Positions 6,847-9,408 of a DNA stretch of 9,408 bases are shown here, piece by piece. Origin of the DNA: Alphaproteobacteria bacterium (GTDB lineage: Bacteria; Pseudomonadota; Alphaproteobacteria; CAAHEQ01; UBA3637). Both the position numbers and the translations under genes were made by a program. Below the pieces are notes generated by a model. It had not been told where the DNA came from. It saw only the letters and a program-made list of their open reading frames with translations, and did no database searches. The stretch lies in the NCBI GenBank assembly GCA_017540065.1, contig JAFYBU010000048.1, positions 1 through 9,408 of the forward strand, given 5' to 3'. Numbering within the stretch: position 1 is the first letter of the stretch; each line of letters begins with the position of its first letter.

Positions 6847-6919
6847 TTTAACCGGTTACTTTTTAAGGCAACATTCCGTCAAAGGAAATTTACCCCAAAC
6901 ACGACAATTTTTAAAATAG
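6812..6919 (+). pseudogene. recO: Out-of-frame C-terminal segment of recO
   Basis: This frame is one base ahead of the main recO frame. It encodes PSDLQLGLNLTGYFLRQ and, a few residues later, NLPQTRQFLK, then TAG at 6917-6919. The pattern gL.LTGyFL...g..LP..R is the conserved RecO C-terminus, so this is the real end of the gene displaced by a +1 frame change. It has no start codon or ribosome site of its own at a sensible place and is not a separate gene. Confidence 0.8.
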
Positions 6920-6921
6920 TC

Positions 6922-6936
6922 CTTGACGAAGTCAAG
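6922..6936. repeat. Short inverted repeat over the -35 box (possible operator)
   Basis: CTTGAC-GAA-GTCAAG is a perfect 6-base inverted repeat with a 3-base centre, placed three bases after the recO stop and covering the -35 hexamer of the next promoter. No T-run follows, so it is not a classical terminator. It could bind a regulator that blocks the -35, or be chance. No known regulator site is recognised. Confidence 0.35.
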
Positions 6937-6952
6937 ATATTTGAATTATAAT
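6923..6952 (+). promoter_or_regulatory. Sigma70-type promoter for the orf6972-xseB-ispA-nth unit
   Basis: TTGACG (6923-6928), 18-base spacer, TATAAT (6947-6952). One mismatch in twelve. Predicted start is near 6959, only about 13 bases before the ATG at 6972, so the leader would be barely longer than the ribosome site AAGGAG at 6960-6965. It implies that transcription of the second gene set is not dependent on the lepB promoter. Confidence 0.7.
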
Positions 6953-6971
6953 GATGAAAAAGGAGTATAAA

Positions 6972-7382
6972 ATGAAACAAGATAAATCCGTTCAATTGGC
7001 CCACCATCTGCATCATTTGGAAGAAATGTTGGAATTAACAAATGACCCGAAACTTTTATGGGAGGAAATGCAAATTTTAGGCAAAAAGGCCTTTGCTTTA
7101 CAAGAAAAGATGGAAGCAGAGCTTAACGATTTGGAAAATGAATTAAAGGAAGTTTCCGCCGTTCAAACCATTTTTGAAACACGTGAGAAAATGTGGGATA
7201 TTATGAATCAGTTGGCAATGGCTGAATTGAAATTGAAAGAAAAAACTTTAACCAAATCCCCCAAAAAATGTTGTTGCAAAAAAGAGGAACACAAATGTTG
7301 TTGTCACCACAAAGAACATGAAAAGCATTGTGAAAAAAAGTGTGCCTGTAAAAAAGGAAAAACAAAATGCAAAAAGAAGTAA
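6972..7382 (+). CDS. Small coiled-coil protein with Cys/His/Lys-rich tail, function unknown
   Basis: Not recognised as a known family. The 136-residue product has two parts. Residues 1-92 are strongly helical and charged (heptad-like Leu/Met/Glu/Lys, for example LQEKMEAELNDLENELKEV at 43-61), probably a coiled coil, with a histidine cluster HHLHH at 11-15. Residues 98-136 hold 10 cysteines, 5 histidines and many lysines. Two CCC triplets at 100-102 and 109-111 are set in near-repeats, followed by HC at 119-120, CAC at 124-126 and C133. This looks like a soft-metal-binding tail, but no zinc-finger or metallothionein family is matched. The ATG at 6972 is chosen because AAGGAG (6960-6965) sits six bases ahead. 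An earlier in-frame ATG at 6951 lies in the promoter -10 box. No signal peptide, so cytoplasmic. The xseB start lies inside its last codons (16-base overlap), suggesting coupled translation. Confidence 0.78.
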   Translation: MKQDKSVQLAHHLHHLEEMLELTNDPKLLWEEMQILGKKAFALQEKMEAELNDLENELKEVSAVQTIFETREKMWDIMNQLAMAELKLKEKTLTKSPKKCCCKKEEHKCCCHHKEHEKHCEKKCACKKGKTKCKKK

Positions 7383-7615
7383 AAAATATCTCATTTGAAG
7401 ATGCTTTAAAGGAATTGGAATCTATTGTCCAAAAATTAGAATCAGGTCAGGTAAAATTAGAAGAAGCTGTAACCGCCTATGAAAAAGGGGTTCAAATGCA
7501 AAAGATTTGTGAAGAAAAATTAAAAGAAGCACAAATGAAAGTAGAAAAATTGATTCTGGACAAAGAAGGAAAACCGACAGGAAAGGAACCGTTGGATGCA
7601 ACTGCTGAAGGATAA
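7367..7615 (+). CDS. xseB: Exodeoxyribonuclease VII small subunit
   Basis: XseB is the small helical subunit that assembles in several copies on XseA to form exonuclease VII, which degrades single-stranded DNA into oligonucleotides. The 82-residue product carries the family pattern: SFEDALKELESIVQKLESGQ at 9-28, LEEAVTAYEKGVQM at 31-44, then C48-x-x-KLKEAQMKVEKL at 51-62. The tail is polar and short. The start at 7367 has AAGGA eight bases upstream and overlaps the preceding Cys-rich gene by 16 bases. The gene overlaps ispA by 20 bases. XseA is not in the window. xseB next to ispA is a common proteobacterial pairing. Confidence 0.95.
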   Translation: MQKEVKNISFEDALKELESIVQKLESGQVKLEEAVTAYEKGVQMQKICEEKLKEAQMKVEKLILDKEGKPTGKEPLDATAEG

Positions 7616-8483
7616 ATTAACAGAAGTTCGCGTCTTATTAGACGCTTCTTTTGATAAAAAATTGGCTTTGCCAGAAGGAAAAGAAAAACGTTTGGTTGAA
7701 GCCATGCGTTATTCTGTTATCGGAGGAGGAAAAGCTTTTCGGGCTTTTTTGGTATTAACCGTAGGTGAAATATTGGGCCTTAAAAAAGAAGTCGCATTAC
7801 AAATCGCAACAGCTTTGGAAATGGTACACACCTACTCGTTGATACATGATGATTTACCAGCTATGGATAACGATACAATGCGTCGCGGAAAACCCACAAA
7901 TCACATTCAATTTGATGAAGCAACTGCTATTTTAGCCGGGGATGCACTCCTTACCAATGCTTTTGAAGTTTTGAGTGATCCCGAAATGGAATTAGATGCC
8001 GAAGTACGTTGTCAGTTGATTAACTTTTTGGCACAAATGGCTGGGAAATCAGGTATGTGTGGCGGACAAATGTTGGATTTAATTGGGGAAAAAGAATCCC
8101 TAAGCTTGGAAGAAATAACACGCTTGCAAACAAAAAAAACGGGAGCTTTACTTCGTTTTTCCGTTTTAGCACCGGCAGTAGCCGTGAAAGCAAATGAAAC
8201 CATACAAAAAGCATTAGAAAAATATGCTGCAAATATAGGCCTGATGTTTCAGATGACAGACGATATTTTGGATATTGAAGGGGACGAAAAATTAATGGGT
8301 AAAACCTTAGGAAAAGATAAAACAGAAACAAAATCCACCTTCATCACTTTATTGGGATTGGAAGAAACACGCCAAAGAGCATATCAATTATGTAATGAAG
8401 CAAAAGAAGCAATAAGTCTTTTAGGAGAAAAGGCCACTCTTCTCTTAAGCGCTTGTGACTTTATTTTAGAAAGGAAAAACTGA
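7596..8483 (+). CDS. ispA: Polyprenyl (farnesyl/geranyl) diphosphate synthase
   Basis: IspA condenses isopentenyl diphosphate with dimethylallyl and geranyl diphosphate to make farnesyl diphosphate, the precursor for quinone side chains and undecaprenyl phosphate. The 295-residue length is typical. Seen: GGGKAFRAFL (43-52), with K46 and R49 at the isopentenyl diphosphate site; the first Asp-rich motif HDDLPAMDND (84-93: D85, D86, D91); RRGKPTNH (96-103); GDALLTNAF (115-123); GGQMLDL (156-162); K180-K181-T182; and the second Asp-rich motif MTDDILD (220-226). The two-residue insertion in the first motif (DDxxxxD) is the hallmark of bacterial short-chain farnesyl synthases. The first Arg of the usual GGKRxRP block is replaced by Ala. 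The start has AAGGA eight bases ahead. The stop TGA is followed directly by the nth ATG. Confidence 0.95.
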   Translation: MQLLKDKLTEVRVLLDASFDKKLALPEGKEKRLVEAMRYSVIGGGKAFRAFLVLTVGEILGLKKEVALQIATALEMVHTYSLIHDDLPAMDNDTMRRGKPTNHIQFDEATAILAGDALLTNAFEVLSDPEMELDAEVRCQLINFLAQMAGKSGMCGGQMLDLIGEKESLSLEEITRLQTKKTGALLRFSVLAPAVAVKANETIQKALEKYAANIGLMFQMTDDILDIEGDEKLMGKTLGKDKTETKSTFITLLGLEETRQRAYQLCNEAKEAISLLGEKATLLLSACDFILERKN

Positions 8484-9122
8484 ATGGCTTTATTGAACAA
8501 AGCGGAATTGGAGCAGTTTTGTGCAGCTTTACAGGCGGCATATCCCGATCCGAAATGTGAGCTTGTTTGGGAAAATCCGTGGCAATTAATGATGGCGATT
8601 ATACTGTCCGCACAATCTACAGATAAAAATGTGAATCGCATAACACCTGAATTATTCAAAGCTGTGCCCACCCCTCAAAAAGCAGTGGAGCTGGGGGAAG
8701 ACGGTGTCAGACCTTTTGTAAAATCCATCAATTATTTCAATAACAAAACACGTTCCATCGTTGCTTTGGCACAAAAGTTATTAGATAAATATGACGGCAA
8801 AATTCCAACCGATTTTGATACATTAACAACATTGCCCGGAATAGGACGCAAAACAGCCAGTGTCTTTTTAAACGTGGCTTATCATAAACCATACATCGGG
8901 GTGGATACACATGTATTTCGATTGGCAAACCGATTAAAACTTTGCACAGGAAAAACACCGGCAGAAGTTCAAGAAAAATTAGAAAAAAGTATCCCTGAAA
9001 AATATAAAGCCGGTTTTGCTTTGGCTTTGGTTTTATTAGGACGTTATATTTGCCAAGCACGTAAACAAAAATGTGAGGAATGTCCGATTTATAAAGTTTG
9101 TCAAGCAGAGGAGAAAAAATGA
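8484..9122 (+). CDS. nth: Endonuclease III (DNA glycosylase/AP lyase)
   Basis: Nth removes oxidised pyrimidines from DNA and cleaves the resulting abasic site during base excision repair. The 212-residue product is complete: NPWQLMMAIILSAQSTDKNVN (31-51), the helix-hairpin-helix LPGIGRKTASVFLNVAY (117-133) with Schiff-base Lys123, and VDTHVFRLANRL (140-151) with catalytic Asp141. The [4Fe-4S] loop has C190, C197, C200 and C206 in the exact C-X6-C-X2-C-X5-C spacing. The K plus D pair, rather than D alone, marks a bifunctional Nth rather than MutY. AAGGA at 8471-8475 lies eight bases before the ATG, which follows the ispA stop with no gap. The TGA overlaps the next start (ATGA at 9119). Confidence 0.97.
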   Translation: MALLNKAELEQFCAALQAAYPDPKCELVWENPWQLMMAIILSAQSTDKNVNRITPELFKAVPTPQKAVELGEDGVRPFVKSINYFNNKTRSIVALAQKLLDKYDGKIPTDFDTLTTLPGIGRKTASVFLNVAYHKPYIGVDTHVFRLANRLKLCTGKTPAEVQEKLEKSIPEKYKAGFALALVLLGRYICQARKQKCEECPIYKVCQAEEKK

Positions 9123-9408
9123 AAAAATGGGGGATTTTAATCGGGGGACTGATTTTGGGTTTTGTTTTATCGGGGCAAGCCCAAACAGAAATGGAACAAA
9201 TTTTTTCCAGCGACAATAAAAATATCATCTATTCGGGCAAACCAAAAGATTACAAAGGGTCTCCTTTAGTCTTCATTGAAGGAATTTCTGATAAACCTCA
9301 ACCTAAAGATTGGAAGGATGAACTGAAAATAAAATTATTCGGATCAATGGAACTACCTCAAAATGAAGTTCAAAACCCGCTTCCGCCTTTACAACAAGAT
9401 GAAACAAA
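9119..9408 (+). CDS. Putative secreted protein with signal peptide, partial (runs off right edge)
   Basis: An open frame starts at ATG 9119, overlapping the nth TGA by 4 bases, with AGAGGAG at 9107-9113 five bases upstream. It stays open to the right edge (96 codons). The N-terminus MKKWGILIGGLILGFVLSGQAQ is a classical signal peptide: two lysines, a hydrophobic core, then a likely signal peptidase I cut after SGQA. There is no cysteine near the cut, so it is not a lipoprotein. The visible mature part is polar and lysine- and proline-rich (for example YSGKPKDYKGSPLVFIEG and KPQPKDWKDELKIKLFG). I do not recognise a family. It is probably periplasmic or exported, and is the last visible gene of the 6972-start unit. 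Confidence 0.82.
   Translation, partial: MKKWGILIGGLILGFVLSGQAQTEMEQIFSSDNKNIIYSGKPKDYKGSPLVFIEGISDKPQPKDWKDELKIKLFGSMELPQNEVQNPLPPLQQDET

Noticed and set aside
6917..6945. Rho-independent terminator after recO
   Set aside because: The CTTGAC/GTCAAG stem is AT-balanced and short, and is followed by ATATTTG rather than a T-run.
6951..6971. Earlier ATG at 6951 for the Cys-rich protein
   Set aside because: The ATG overlaps the TATAAT box and would sit at or before the transcription start. The ATG at 6972 has a well-placed AAGGAG.
8020..8331. 103-codon minus-strand frame with a hydrophobic, Leu/Phe-rich product
   Set aside because: It lies wholly inside ispA on the opposite strand, has no clear ribosome site, and the sense strand is clearly coding.
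8737..9228. 163-codon open frame on the minus strand, opposite nth
   Set aside because: It is antisense to a complete Nth with all catalytic and cluster residues. Its translation is low-complexity hydrophobic/Lys sequence with no domain, as expected of a shadow in AT-rich DNA.
1..9408. Defence system, prophage, transposon, CRISPR array or toxin-antitoxin pair
   Set aside because: No direct repeats with spacers, terminal repeats, transposase/integrase motifs or paired small toxin-like genes were seen. The window is almost filled by housekeeping genes.
1..9408. Alternative genetic code (TGA as Trp)
   Set aside because: TGA ends era, tgt, dciA, xseB-ispA-nth region genes and the left-edge gene at the expected protein lengths, and conserved Trp positions use TGG.

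Overview
The window is a gene-dense, AT-rich stretch of bacterial chromosome. I read it as an alphaproteobacterium. The Tgt sequence is close to the Zymomonas-type enzyme (for example GGLAVGEGQ and GIDMFDCVMPSRSGR). RecO carries the alphaproteobacterial block around LAYVSPKTGRAVSRE. The order lepB-rnc-era-recO is the familiar proteobacterial one. The low GC and the small ferredoxin:thioredoxin-reductase-like iron-sulfur protein would fit an anaerobic or host-associated lineage, but that is inference.

Layout. (1) Bases 1-1354, plus strand: the end of an unrecognised protein that enters from the left, pgpA (phospholipid synthesis), and a 74-residue cysteine-rich FTR-beta-like protein. (2) Bases 1351-3819, minus strand, transcribed tgt -> dciA -> glycosyltransferase. 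The last gene meets the plus-strand unit so tightly that both stop codons share one TTAA. (3) Bases 3819-3883: a 63-bp divergent region with two good, interlocking sigma70-type promoters for tgt and lepB. (4) Bases 3883-6919, plus strand: lepB-rnc-era-recO, with short overlaps or gaps. recO is broken near its end by a one-base frame change. (5) Bases 6922-9408, plus strand: a second promoter (TTGACG-18-TATAAT, with an inverted repeat over the -35), then a coiled-coil protein with a Cys/His/Lys-rich tail, xseB, ispA, nth, and the start of a secreted protein that leaves at the right edge.

Most genes are housekeeping: membrane lipid (pgpA), protein export (lepB), RNA processing and ribosome assembly (rnc, era), tRNA queuosine (tgt), replication (dciA), DNA repair (recO, xseB, nth) and isoprenoids (ispA). 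Coding density is near complete: no gap between genes exceeds about 65 bases, so there is no long non-coding stretch. I see no tRNA, rRNA, CRISPR, insertion sequence, phage gene or att site. I do not see an obvious new multi-gene system. The least explained items are the Cys/His-tailed protein, the atypically spaced FTR-like protein, the two edge proteins, and the frameshift in recO.
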